The notes: generated by a model not told the origin, from the sequence alone. Shown: positions 43,334 to 55,220, counted from the first letter of the stretch. The stretch: 64,000 bases of DNA from Ovis canadensis (GCF_042477335.2 NC_091248.1:118634501-118698500), one strand, 5' to 3'. Program-made: numbers and translations.

Positions 43334-44703
43334 CTGTTGACAAGAGAAATCCTAACTAGTTTAGCTCCTTCTCTCGTTGCTTCTACATGTGTTCGTTTCC
43401 TTACTGCTGCAGACAAGAGAAGCTGAGACAGAGCTGCTCTATAAACATGCTCTGAATTGTAAGATTTAAAAGGGTTTTTTTTCCTGACCTTATAATTGCC
43501 CAGCCTTGTGCAGTAACTGTCTTTGGAAAGCTGTAAAGCTAGCTCGTACGTGAAGTCCTGTTTTCCCTCGACGAACACCTTCCAAGCACCTGCACTGTGT
43601 CAGGCCTGTGGTTTCAGAGAAGAACCAGACAGTCCTGGCCCTTCCCGTCTCCTTGAGATCTCCCGTAAGAGGGCCCCTGACCAAGTGGCCTGCCTCCTGG
43701 GAGTCTGGCTCCTGTCTAGGGACTCAGGAGGGCGGGGCGGGCGGGTCACCTCATCGGGCAGGGACCTTCGGTTCTCACCCAGGGCTGGAGCCTCAGGCTA
43801 CTGTCTTCATCTCCCCCTGATCTTCTATCAAACAGTGATCCATGGGTGTACTCGGGAGGCCTTCTAGTGAATTCTTTCATCAGGAGTCGTGTGCCTCCTC
43901 CTAGGCTCTAACCCACCTTCTCTTGTCTCTCCAGATACCCTCATCAGAATCATCTGAAGTACGACAGCCCCCCTTTCTGCATTGCACAGAGCTCTGGGGA
44001 TGTGGAGCTTTGCTGCCTTAGCTCAGGGTCTGCGATCATGGCACCAGAGGACACCCAGGCCTGGGCCAGCTGCTCCCGCACCCCCGACCCTTGTCACTGG
44101 GTGGCCTCTCCTCAGGGTTAATCATCTATCTGTCTCTCCGGTCCTCTGGCGTAGGTCCCACCTGGGGCAGCCTTTCCTGATATTTCTAGCTTTCAGATTC
44201 CTCAAAGGACTTAAAGAGCATGGAAGAAAGAGATAGGAACGGTTTCATACTCTTCCGCACACTTCCCGATCCTGATCTCTAGAGGCGTGATGGAACCCAG
44301 GGACAGGGACACTGAGGGAGACAAGGAGAACCTGAGGAGCAGAGGACGGGGGTGTTGGGGGGTGTGTGGACAGAGGGCCCTTGGGCTCCCCAGGCCGGGG
44401 AGGGGGGTCTCTGCTGTCCTCCTTTCCTGCAGCCAGCTCGCTGGGCGTCAGTGGCGGCACATGGAGAGGAGGGTGCGGGCCAGCTTCTCCTCCTCTGTCC
44501 AGCCCCAGGGCCGAGGGGAGAGGGTGAGAAAGGAGGGCAGAAGGGACAAGAGGAGATGGAGGAGAAACGCCACCGAGAGAGGAGGGTAAGGGTGTCCGTG
44601 AGAGTCTGGTCAAGCTGGGGAGACGAGGACAGAGGAGAACTCGCTCGGGAACCAGGAGTGGGGTTCTGGGCGTGGGGAGCAGAGGGAAAGCGACACCCCC
44701 GAC
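43334..44703 (-). other. DENND2A: DENND2A intron between the dDENN and LFEVR exons
   Basis: The first 425 nt after the weak donor remain open in the coding frame down to 44279. An L2-like scrap lies near 43580. I see no repeat insertion of SINE type. Confidence 0.65.
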
Positions 44704-44955
44704 CTTTGGCATCCTGCCGGCGCAGCTCCCGCTCCTGGATGAAGCCCCGGAACGTCTGGGTCTCCATGAAGACTTCCAGGAACCGGCGGAGGCTCTTGGA
44801 GGAGACGGCTTTGCGGAAGGCCTCTCGCTGCAGCTGCAGGGTCCTCTCCTCGCGCTCGCCCGCCGTCAGGAACAGCGAGTAGTGGCCCACGATCTCCACG
44901 AAGAAGCGGACAAAGGCTTCAGACACCACCTCGTTCAAGGGGCTGGACTCAGGGC
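44704..44955 (-). CDS. DENND2A: DENND2A exon encoding the dDENN core
   Basis: The 252-nt exon encodes PESSPLNEVVSEAFVRFF, VEIVGHYSLFLTAGEREER and, after a LQLQ duplication, REAFRKAVSSKSLRRFLEVF and METQTFRGFIQERELRRQ. This is the conserved dDENN helix bundle. The acceptor is GCTCAG (44956). The donor is weak, AAAG followed by GTCGGG. The phase is 2 nt in and 1 nt out. Confidence 0.97.
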
Positions 44956-45334
44956 CTGAGCAGAGCAGGGGAGGACCAGGACCGCTGAGGGCGGAGGCAG
45001 AGCCTCTGGGACGAACCAGTCAGAAAAGACAAGGATGCTATTCCAGGTCCCTGGAAGGCCGACTGAGATGATCCATGAAAGACGTTCCCCACAGTGAGCC
45101 TGTCATTTCTTCCCTACCTTTAAACAGATTTTTTAGAGCTAAACTGGGGATGGGGTGGGAAAGGTTTTTCCTATAACTCGCTGCTGAAGGGGATGAGTGC
45201 CAGCCTCTCTCCTTGCACACCTCGCTGCCCATTTTCCGACTTAACCCCATGTCAGGTGGACATGCCCATAGTTCATTGCTCCCCGACTCCAAGGATGGAG
45301 GCGGGGGGAGTCTGGGAGGTGCCTGAGCATTTAC

Positions 45335-45452
45335 CTCGCTTGCCGTCTGGGGGCCCATCATCCTGCTCACTAGCCAGGTCATTCCTCTGCTCCAGAATGT
45401 GTTCCAGGGCTACCTGAAGCTTCCGGGGCAGAATGGAGTCCTCATCATCCAT
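45335..45452 (-). CDS. DENND2A: DENND2A exon encoding MDDEDSILPRKLQVALEHIL
   Basis: The 118-nt exon begins at codon phase 0 after the acceptor CTTTACAG and ends AAG CGA G before the donor GTAAAT. It links cDENN to dDENN and has an acidic stretch, EQDDGPPDGKR, that is variable in the family. Confidence 0.97.
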
Positions 45453-45709
45453 CTGTAAAGCAGAAAAAATGGGAGTCATTGTCTCAGCTTTTCCCAGGAC
45501 AGTGGCTGCACCCCGGCCAGAAGGACAGCAGATTCTGCAGGGCAGGCCCAGCACGGTTCCTGGTTTAGTGGAAAGAACACAACTGCAAACCAGAGGCTTG
45601 AGTCTTGATTCCACTCTTAACAAGCTACAGGAGCCTCAGCTTCCCTGCTTGGTAAAACGGGTTACCTCACTGTGAAAATTAAATGCAACAAATAAGATGG
45701 CGATGAATG

Positions 45710-47272
45710 ACACTGAAGAAGATATAAAATAAATGGAAAGATATTCCATGTTCATGGATTGAAAGAATAAATAGTTAAAATGTCTATGCTACTCAAAGCC
45801 ATCTATAGATTGCATGCAAATTCCTATGAACATTCTAATGATGTTTTTCACAGAAATAGAAAAAAAAAATCCTAAAATGTGTATGGAACCATAAAAGACT
45901 GACTAGCCAAAACAATCTTAGGAAAGCTGGAGGCATCCTAATTCCTGATTTCAAACTTCATCATGGAGCTACAGTAATGAAGACAGTATGGGTGTTATTG
46001 CTGTTCAGTTGCTCAGTCCTGTCCAACTCTTTGCAACGCCATGAACTGCATTACGCCAGGCTTTCCTGTCCTCCCCTGCCCTCTCCTGGAGCTTGCTCAA
46101 ACTCACGTCCGTTGAATTGGTAATGCTGTCTAACCATCTTATCCTCTGTTGTCCTTTCCTCCTTCTGCCTTCAATCTTTCCCAGCATCAACTGGCATAAA
46201 AACAGAAACACAGACAAACAGGGGAGGCTAGGGAAGCCTGGCGTGCTATAGGCCATGGGGGGTTGCAAAGAGCTGGACACGATTGAGCGGCTGAACAACA
46301 AGATAAACAGAACAGAATCGAGAGGCCAGAAATAAACCCATTCATATATGCTCAACTAATATCTGACAAGGGAGCTGAATATGCAGTGGGAAAAGGGTGG
46401 TTGCTTACCTAAATGGTACTGGAAAAACTAGACATACATATACGAAGGAATGAAATTGAACCCCTATCCTGTACCTCTCCCCCAGATTATGTGGATTAAA
46501 AAAAAATGGATTACAGACTTAAATGTAAGACCAGAAATTGTAAAACTGCTGGAAGAAAATACAGGTGAAAAGCTATTTGACACTGATCTTGGCAACGATT
46601 TTGGGGGATATGACACCAAAAGCACAAGCCACAGAGGCAAGAATTAACAAGTCAGAGTCCACACTGAAAAGCTTCTGCACAGTAAAACGATCAATCACCG
46701 AAACAAACAGGCAGCCTCCTAAATGGGAGAATGCGTGTATACATACACATACATATACACGCACAATGGAATATTACTCAGCCATAAAAAAGACACACTG
46801 CTTTTGTGACTACTCTGGTAGACCTTGAAGACATAATGCTAAGTGAGGTAGACCAGACAGCGAAAGATAAATACTGTATGTTCTCACTTTTATGTGGAAT
46901 CTAAAATACTGAACTCAAAAAATTAATTAAAAAACTGAACTCATAAAAAGAGAGTAGAGAGGTGGTTACCAGGGGCGAGGCGTGAGGAAAAGGGCAAATG
47001 TTGCTCAAAGGGCACAAATTTCCAGCTATAAAATGAGTAAATTCTGAGGAATCTAATGTCTAGTTTGGTGACTATAGGTAAAGTATACTTAAAAGTTGTT
47101 AAGAGAGTAAATCTTAAGTGTTATCCCCCCATACACAGGTAATTATGTGAGGGGATGAAGGGGTTAACTAATTGTCTTGTGGTTCTAATTTCTCATTGTA
47201 TACCTATGTCAAATCATCATGTTGTATGTCTTAAATTTAAATATGTTCTATGTCAATAAAAGCTCAGGAAGG
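45710..47272 (+). mobile_element. L1 LINE, ORF2 tail and 3' UTR, opposite to DENND2A
   Basis: Sense L1 text runs from AGATATTCCATGTTCATGG to TTCTATGTCAATAAAAGCTC. The ORF2 end is degenerate (WIKKKWITDLNVRPEIVKLL near 46490). A BovB complex at 45993-46305 interrupts it. Confidence 0.88.
45993..46305. mobile_element. BovB 3' ends in opposite orientations
   Basis: Positions 45993-46190 are an antisense BovB 3' end (TTGCTCAGTCCTGTCCAACT). Positions 46228-46298 are a sense BovB 3' end (GGAAGCCTGGCGTGCTATAG). Together they form an imperfect inverted repeat. Confidence 0.8.
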
Positions 47273-47549
47273 CTGGAGGAATTAAATGCAACACAATTAA
47301 CTTGTGAAAGTTCCCTGCACCTAAGTGGCTACTCAATAGATATTTCCCAGTGCTCCACCCCACAAGGTGGCTAATTCTTATCAGGGGGCTCTGGTCAGGG
47401 CAGATGACCAGTATGACTGAAATCTGGCTTTCTGATCTGGGTCTCAGAGCAGGAGGGCCGAGGGCCTACCCAGAGGGCCCTTGGAAAGTGAAAGCAGATG
47501 GAACCAATGATAAAGAACAGTATTATCATGCATATCTTTTCAGTGGCCA

Positions 47550-47633
47550 CTCCAAGTTTATTTATTTGGCCGTGCCTCGGAGCATGTGGGTTCCCCCACC
47601 AGGGACTGAACTGCACCCAACCCTCATTCTCTG
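47550..47633 (-). repeat. CHR-type SINE fragment, antisense
   Basis: It runs from TCCAAGTTTATTTATTTGGC to GACTGAACTGCACCC. Confidence 0.65.
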
Positions 47634-48197
47634 ATAATGAAAGTAGTTTATGACCATTATAGAAAATGTATGAAAATATTAAAACAATCTAAAATTGCTC
47701 ATGATCTGTCTCCTTTTCAGTCTCCCACTCTAAGACAACCAGAATTGATGTTTTGGTGAGTTTTCCTTTCTCTCTTTCTGTATATACGTATTTTTTCCCC
47801 TCATTTCTATCCTTAAAAAAAAATGATCAGCAAAGTAATGTACATGATTTTTATCCTCATTTTTCCACTTCATATTATATCATGAAGTTTGTTGTCAAAT
47901 ATTTAAAGGCATGTTGAAAAAGGTTAAGTGTCTACAGTTATAACCTATACAAAGATTCTGTCAGCAAACCATTTTGTGACAAAGCCCATGGGAATCAATC
48001 CTTTGTAAACCAAACCCCTCTTCTTTGGCCCCTGCCTTCTGTCCTGTCCTCAGTCAAGCCCTAGCCGGGGACTGCCCAGCCTGCTGGCCTGCTTTGCGAT
48101 TCCAGGCCCACCACAGAGCTGGAAAGGTGAGCTCTAAACATCAAAGAGGTGCAAACAGAGCAAGCAGTGCGTGGAAGCTGGGTTGCTTCTTACTCAC

Positions 48198-48239
48198 CTG
48201 TCTGAGGAACCGATTGTTGACGAGGTCGACCACTAGGAC
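48198..48239 (-). CDS. DENND2A: DENND2A 42-nt microexon, end of cDENN
   Basis: The exon encodes exactly 14 codons, VLVVDLVNNRFLRQ, between the acceptor CTCATAG and the donor GTGAGT. It would be missed by frame length alone. Its phase (0/0) means skipping would delete 14 residues without a frameshift. Confidence 0.95.
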
Positions 48240-49963
48240 CTATGAGGTAAGGAAAAGGGACTGTTACTGTTAGCAGGGAGGGCCTCCAGAATTTAGAGAT
48301 GGACTGTTAGCCTTCTTCCTTCTTGGCACCCAGAGAGGCAGCTGGGTGGGGGTGGAGTGGGCCAATTGTGGTTTCCTGACATTGCCACTGAAGCCACAGA
48401 TGATGAAGGGGGAGGCGGGGAAAAAGCTTTCCAGACATGCATGCTTTCAACACTGTAACCGCAGGCTAGGATACGTGTTGGCCAAAGGCTGGACTTCCTG
48501 CCCTGTTTCTGGACTGGCTAAGGCAGAGCCGCTCCGACTGTTTTTTAGCGTGTGAGTCACTGAGACAGAGAGCGGCTAGAGCCCCAGCTTGTTCCCATTC
48601 CACTGGATTGTGCCACCTCTGCCAGGCCTCCCCCTACCTCCCAGTTACGCACTTAGTCTTATCGTTTCTCTTAATGGGATAAACGGGGAGAGACCCAGAG
48701 GATGACCCAACGGGACAGTAAGCCAAGCTGTAGGTGCTGGGCTTCCATGAGTCAAGGCTTTCAGGTAAAGCACTTTCGTCCTCCTTCCTCAGAGTGAGGC
48801 TGAGACCCGGGGCCACAACTAGGGAGGGGTACGTGAAGGGCCTAGGGCACAAAACTTAGGGAGGCGGCCACTCACGGGATCACACAGTGTGCACCGCTGG
48901 CTATGATGGAGGACGAGCAGGGGGCCTGCGTGCCCGCCGTGTTTCCACAACAGCAGGAACACAGGGGCCGGGAGCTGAGAGGGGCTGTCCTTCTCACACC
49001 CTCTCCTGGGGGGTGGAACTGAGCCATCTGCAGGCTCACAGAGCACCCAGGAAAACCCTCTGCAGTTCACAGACACACACTCAAAGACCTGAGTCTGCTG
49101 GTTAATCTTTAACAGGAATGCAGGACCACCTGGGCAATTAGAGGAGCTGCATTTCGGGCCGCCGGGAGGGTTCAGGCCTGGCTGTTCTGTGCAGCATCAC
49201 TTAGTCCCCACGGTTCTGCTCTGACTGCTGGAAGCTCTCAGTGCTGGAGACAGAAACCATTTAGAGGAAGGGGCTGGGACTCAGTAATCACAGAGATGCT
49301 AAGCAGGGCTTTTCTCATTTGGATCCAGAACTCAATCACTGAACACATTTAGCTTATTGCCTTTTTAACTGATACGAAAAACGACCTACTTATAGGAACA
49401 CAGTCCTTCTCAAGACTTTGTTATTGGCCTAAAGATGATTTCCAGTTACCATGAGCTCTTCGTGTGCTTTCTTCCCATGACAGAGGGGTGGACGGGGGAA
49501 GGATAGGGCAGATGGCTCTTTACCGACTAGGTGTATTAAAATCGAGTAAATGGTTGGTTGGGCTTCCCTGGTGGCTCAGAGGTAAAGAATCCACCTGCCC
49601 ATGCAGGAGACACAGCTTTCCATCCATGGATCGGGAAGATCCCCTGGAGAAGGAAATGGCAGCCCACTCCAGTATTCTTGCCTGGGAAATCCCAAGGACA
49701 GTGGTCCATGGGGTCGCAAAGAGTGGGACACGACTCAACGACAGCAACAAATAGTTGACTGCAGCCCTTCTCAATGGGTGTCCACGGCTGTAGGTTCATT
49801 TAGAGGGGAAACTGAGTCTGCAGTCAAGAGGTTCTGCTGAAGGTGACTTGGCAAGAGGGTGCTGACTCATAAAGCCGTGGGGTCCCGCTGCTCCCCTGAC
49901 CCTGCCTGCTGGCAGAGCCGCACGCAGCCCCTTCCCCCTACCCTTGCCCGACAGGGAGCTTAC
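48240..49963 (-). other. DENND2A: DENND2A intron with one SINE
   Basis: A Bov-tA at 49560-49748 is the only named insertion. The remaining sequence has no recognised element. Confidence 0.65.
49560..49748 (+). repeat. Bov-tA SINE in DENND2A intron
   Basis: It runs from GGGCTTCCCTGGTGGCTCAG to ACTCAACGACAGC. A near-perfect 9-bp flank pair (AAATGGTTG and AAATAGTTG) at 49548 and 49749 is probably its target-site duplication. Confidence 0.9.
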
Positions 49964-50141
49964 CTCCTCCAGCGGCAGCTCCCTGAGCAGCGGCAGCGAG
50001 CTGGTGAGCAGCCCGATGAGGAAGGGCGTTGGCGAGCACACGATGTCGATCATGGCGGGCGGCAGCACAGGGATGTAGGTGTGCTGCCAGGCGAAGGGGT
50101 AGATGGCCGCCACCATCGCGTGGCAGCACGTGGACAGGGTG
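49964..50141 (-). CDS. DENND2A: DENND2A exon encoding cDENN middle
   Basis: The 178-nt exon encodes TLSTCCHAMVAAIYPFAWQH, TYIPVLPPAMIDIVCSPTPF and LIGLLTSSLPLLRELPLEE. It has the conserved YPF-WQH-YIPVLP and MIDIV-PTPFLIG motifs of cDENN. The acceptor is CCGCCGCAG (ending 50142) and the donor GTAAGC (49963). Confidence 0.97.
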
Positions 50142-51119
50142 CTGCGGCGGGAGAGAGAGGGCGAAGGGCCGCTTCAGGAGGGTGGGCCGCCTCCACGAAG
50201 ACGCCAGAGACAAGGGTTCACAAACCAGCCCTCTCCCCTCCCCCAGCCGCAGAAAACCCCCGACAGCGAAAGCCTCCTTGCCAGTGGGTGCTCCTTAGTG
50301 AAGAGGCTTTGGATTGGAACCCACGTTCTCTCCGCCAAGTGTGAACACCTAGGTGTGGTTGGGGGGAGACAGGGTGGTCCTTCAGTGTTCAGGTGCAGCC
50401 GTCCGCTCCAAATGGCTCGGTTGTGTAAAAGCGAAATTCATATGCTGCTTGCCCACAATTCAAAACACAGAAAAATAACGACGTTGAGAGACAGACTCGG
50501 TCCCTCTTTAAGCAGGATGATCACAGTGTAGCCTTGTACTGGCGAAGGCTGGGCCTGACAATTGTGTGGGATCCACAAGGCTTTGGTCCGTGCTTGCGTT
50601 TGTGCTCGGTTTGTGGAATGAACGGGTGGATTACCCGGGAGCATCGCTTTTACACCGTTTCTGCGGAGCTGCAGCTTCCGAGATGCTGAGAGCAGACTTT
50701 CTCTTCTTCGAAATCGCTCCTTATCACTAAGTGAGCCTGCTCCCAGCGGTCCCCCTCTCCTCTCATCCTGATATGCTGTTTCTAAAGTGCTATGGGGTTG
50801 GACACTCTAGAAGCTTGTTAGAAGTGTCTAATGCAAGAGTAAACCAAAGTGAGGGCCCAGTGGATTCGCCCAAGAGTATACCAGGTCATCTTCAGTTCCT
50901 GGTAACCAGCACCGCATCTGTCAGGACACCTTCTGAATGTTCGCCCTGTTTCTCAGCTGTGCTCTCTTCACGTCAAGCTGCAAGGAAGCTGAGTTCTGAA
51001 TGGATGAATGCGCCTTTACTGCGTTCCCGTGATGCTGCACACCCATAATCTCGTTGCCATAAAACTTTCTTGAGCCCATCAAAAAGAAAGTCACTTAGCT
51101 CTGGTTTACTTAAGAAGAA

Positions 51120-51460
51120 AAGAAGTGGACTAAAAGATACTAGCTAGCAAGTGAACTCAGCCAGGCAGAACGAGACACGTACTGTATGATTCCAGTTACA
51201 CGAGGGAGTTAGAATCAGGAAATGCGTCGAGACAGAGTAGAAGGGAAGTTAGCAGGGGCTAGAGGAAGGGAAAGGGCACGTTGTTGCTTAAATAGGACAG
51301 AATTACAGTTGAGATGATGAAAAAGCTCTGGAAATGGAGAGTAGTGATGGCTGCAAGCACCGTGAATGTGCTAAATATCCCTGAATTAAACACTTAAAGA
51401 TGATTAAAATGGTAACATTTATGGTTATGTATATTTTACTGCAATAAAAAAGCAACCCTC
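51120..51460 (+). mobile_element. L1 LINE 3' end fragment
   Basis: It contains ACTGTATGATTCCAGTTACA, a purine-rich stretch and TATTTTACTGCAATAAAAAA. Confidence 0.75.
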
Positions 51461-51589
51461 CCCAAATCATGTAGATTCCTCTGAATCTAGTAAGTTCCTC
51501 TGAATCTAGCTCCTCCTGAGACATCTTTACCATACACACTAGCCCTCCTTTTGATCCTGCTTTCATTTGGGGCCTCCTAACCTAATAAG

Positions 51590-51784
51590 TGAAAGTGAAA
51601 GCCGTTCAGTCGCCTCTGACTCTTGGCGAACCCATGGTCTATACAGTTCGTGGAATTCTCCAGGCCAGAATACTGGAGCTGGTAGCCGTTCCCTTCTCCA
51701 GGGGATCTACCCAACCCAGGGATCGAACCCAGGTCTCCTGCATCACAGGCGGATTCTTTACCAGTTGGGCCACTAAGGAAGCCC
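51590..51784 (-). repeat. Bov-tA SINE, antisense, with perfect 11-bp target-site duplication
   Basis: AACCTAATAAG occurs at 51579-51589 and 51785-51795, immediately outside the element. Confidence 0.95.
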
Positions 51785-53288
51785 AACCTAATAAGAGCCA
51801 TGCTGAACCCTGTCTATTTACCAGTATGTCTCCTGATCATCCTGTTCTCTCTCTTAGCAAATAATCAATCTCCTGATACTCACTGGAGTCATGAGATACC
51901 TCTCAGCAGTGGAGCAGCCACATATTTCACCGATACTTGGACTTACGTTTTCTTTCAAATGATCACCCTCAAAATGAGAAAGATGCTACCCCAACATTTT
52001 GTTTGTTATCACTATAATGCCTTCTTTCTTAGCTGAGTAAGAGTGAGACAGACTAAAGTTCAGACTTATACCAAGAGAGCAACATTAATAATTCAGCCAG
52101 CAGTGTGCAGTGAAGTGACTTCTGCCTTTTAAAAGATCTTCTTGAATGCCATTTAGCAACTGAACAACAACAGACACCTCTCAATAGCACTCTGAGGCTG
52201 TAACTATTATTGTCACCATTTACTCTTTAATAACTATTAACAGCCTCTTTCCACAACTGAAATATTAGGTTATACTATAAAAATATTAGCAAATGTAGGT
52301 TTTAAACCTGTAGGTAAACCCTATCCATTATGCTAAATTAAATCCTAAGGCATTCAGACATGACACACACTTTTTTTTTTCCCCATTCTGTAAATCATTT
52401 TCTCTCTGGATTCAATAAACGTAAAGAGTTTTAAAAAATTGTCTTGAAAAGCATAGGAGCTTTATTTCTTAAGGCATCACTTTCTACCAGATAAGTCAAC
52501 AATGTTGATACTTTTATCGAATTGCTGATCATTTACGTTTAACTTCCTTGATTTACAGATCACTGAATGTGCTGAATTTACTTTGTTCTAAAACTTTGAG
52601 TTTTTAGGACTAAGCTGTATTTGTGTGTGGCCAGTCTACAAAGCTGATCTGCTCAAGTACTATGGGTCATGACTTAGAAAACTAGAAGGACATCATAATA
52701 TAAACAAGAATAGTCGTGTGTAGAGAAAGGTTTTGCAGACTATAATTTGCACTCTATTGGGGGTCCTGAAATAATTTCAGTGGGTTGTGATCAGCATCAA
52801 AAACAACTACAACAAAAAGAATGTAATAGAAAATAAGAGTATGATGCATTTTTTCCCAACTGTAAATAACTATATGTATGTCTTATGTGGGGTGTATATT
52901 AGGTCTGAATATAAAATGTATTTCTAATTGTGGACTGTAGTAAAAAGGCTTGGAAGCCAATGATTTTGACTAGAGAGCTGGGGGTGAGGTGCAGTGGGGA
53001 GCGGGTAGAAAGTGATGGTTGAGCTGGAATTTTGATATGTTACACCTTTTACTGGGATGTTGGCTTTCACTTCCAAGTGGCTAGTGGGAGTTCTTTAAAA
53101 GAGACCCTAAGAAGGAATTTCCTGAAGGAAGCCTTGAGTATGAAATCCACCTCTTTTTATAGCACATTTGTTATTAAGCTCCCAAATATCACTTGGAGAA
53201 AGAACGGATCACGCAATGCTGTACGTCGTGGACTCTGTCATCCACGGTCCCTTCAGCAAGTTTCTGAAATTCTCACTTTTTTAGTCAT

Positions 53289-53502
53289 GGGCTCCCCAAG
53301 TGGCACTAGTGGTGAAGAACCTGCCTACCAATGCAAGAGACGTAAGAAACTTGGGTTCATTCCCTGAGGCGGGAAGATCCCCTGGAGGAGAGACTGGCAA
53401 CCCATTCCATTATTCTTGCCGGTACAATCTCATGGACAGAGGAGCCCGACCGGCCACAGCCCACAGGATCACAAAGAATAGGACAGGACTGAAGCAAGTT
53501 AG
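53289..53502 (+). repeat. Bov-tA type SINE, diverged
   Basis: It runs from GGGCTCCCCAAGTGGCACTA to AGGACAGGACTGAAGCAAG. Confidence 0.85.
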
Positions 53503-53649
53503 CACGTTAGTCAAGTCACTGAAGGAGAATAAAAATGCAGCACTCCTGTTTAAGAGTGCATTTACATTTCAGAGGTGTGGTTTAAGCATTTCTGACGCTG
53601 GGGAAGTTACAGAAGCACAGAATTTTAGACCTGGAAGCGATTTTAGAAC

Positions 53650-53745
53650 TCCGGGAGATGGTGATGGACAGGGAAGCCTGGCGTGCTGCAGTCCACAGGG
53701 TCACAAAGAGGCAGGTGCTCCTGAGCAACTGAACAACAATGAACC
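53650..53745 (+). mobile_element. BovB LINE 3' terminal fragment
   Basis: GGGAGATGGTGATGGACAGG through GCAACTGAACAACAATG is the last 90 bp of BovB. Confidence 0.8.
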
Positions 53746-53916
53746 CCAGGCTAAAAGAGGGTAGCTTCCGCATTCAGGGTGAGGGCAGGGTGGGGAGGGA
53801 GGAGTCCTGCAGATGGGAGAAGGTAGAGAGAAACAGACTGATGAATGGAGGCACGAAAAGGCATAGCCAGGAGCCTTTGGGTTTTTCTTGATTACTGCAA
53901 TAGAAAAACAAGTCTG

Positions 53917-54050
53917 GAGACTTCCCCAAAGGTCCAGTGGTTAAGGCTTTGAGTTTCCAATGCAGGGGGTATGGGTTCGATCCCTGGTTGGGGAACTAAC
54001 ATTCCGCATGCCATGTGGCAAGACCAAAAAACCCCAAATAAAAAGTTTTT
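53917..54050 (+). repeat. CHR-type SINE
   Basis: It runs from GGAGACTTCCCCAAAGGTCC through GGTTCGATCCCTGGTTGGGG to an A-rich tail. Confidence 0.85.
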
Positions 54051-54261
54051 TTAAAAGTCCAATTAAAAATTTTTAAAAAAGAAAAAGAAATCTGTGTAAC
54101 TTTCTTTTTTTACCAAGTCAGAGAAATGGCCTCCTGCCCTTTTGCCTTCTTTTGGTCTCAGCCCTGGAGGGAGCAGGTCTGCAGGGAGTCTCTCCTTCTC
54201 TCCACTGCTGCTATACTTTGTGTCTCTGGCTGAAGCCCAGGGGGGTCTCAGCGCAGCGGAG

Positions 54262-54298
54262 GTGGCGGGTGGAGGGGGGGGCGGGGCGGGGGGTAGGG
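54262..54298 (+). other. G-rich tract, possible G-quadruplex
   Basis: Four G-runs of at least three lie within about 30 bases (GGAGG, eight G, C, GGGG, C, GGGGGG, TAGGG). The G-rich strand is opposite to the DENND2A transcript. Confidence 0.6.
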
Positions 54299-54885
54299 TG
54301 TGTGGCTCAGCTGCAGTGAGTGTGAACCAGCTGGGTGGGGAAGGTAGTTGGAACAAGTAGAGAACACAATGATAAGCAATGCCAGCACTAGATACACAGG
54401 GCAGGTAAAGAGATGTCATGGAAAGGAGAAATGCACTTATTTAACTGGAATGCAGGGAGCTGAGGGACACTGGTACTCAGTCCGCTGCTGTTGTTTAGTC
54501 GCGTACTCAGTCTCAATGGGGACAAATGACAACTCAACTGTGTCAACTGTTGGCCATGTAGGTTGGTACTACCATTGTTGATTCTGCTAACAAGTGTTTT
54601 TTGTTTGCTTGCTTTTTAAACAGTCTGATCGCTGTTGCAGCTGGGTCCCAATGTTTCCCACCTGGTTTCCACTGCCACCTTGCTAGCTGGCACCTGTGGA
54701 GCACAGGGGGTCAGGAGCCACCCGAGAGGCGGGCGGTGCTGGCAGTGTTGCCTCCCTCTTGTTCTCCAGCTCCCTCCAATATTCTAAAACAAAATTCTGC
54801 CTCTTGAAACACTAGAAGGAAAGGTCAGATTCTGCAAATAATACATCAAGTGGCAGCTGTTCTTTCCAAATAAATGGTAGAAGAG

Positions 54886-55220
54886 GGGCCTCCCTGGTGG
54901 TCCAGTGGTTAAGAATCTGCCTTGCAATGCAAAGGACACCAGTTTGATCCCCGGTCTGGGAAGATCCTTCATGCTGCAGACCAACTAAGCCTGTGCGCTA
55001 CCCACAACTACCGAGCCTGTGCTCTGGAGCTGAGAGCCGCAACTACTGAAGCCCGTGTGGCTTGGAGCCAGCGCTCCGCAGCAAGAGAAGCCACTGCAAC
55101 GAGAGGCCAGCACACCACAGTGAGAGAGCAGCCTCCGCTTGCCGCAACTGGAGAAAACCTCCGTATAACCACGAAGACCCACCACACCCCAAAAATAACT
55201 GAATCTTAAAAAAAAAAAAA
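54886..55220 (+). repeat. Full long CHR-type SINE with perfect 14-bp target-site duplication
   Basis: AAATGGTAGAAGAG occurs at 54872-54885 and 55221-55234. The element starts GGGCCTCCCTGGTGGTCC and ends in a run of A. Confidence 0.95.

Larger units (their letters stand above)
45453..48197 (-). other. DENND2A: DENND2A intron holding an L1 and a BovB inverted pair
   Basis: Positions 45710-47272 are mostly a sense L1 fragment interrupted by BovB pieces. A CHR SINE lies at 47550-47633 (antisense). The rest holds nothing I can name. Confidence 0.7.

Noticed and set aside
44352..44882. 176-codon plus-strand frame opposite the DENND2A dDENN exon
   Set aside because: It is the antisense shadow of a GC-rich exon and intron. 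The minus-strand reading has the domain and splice sites.
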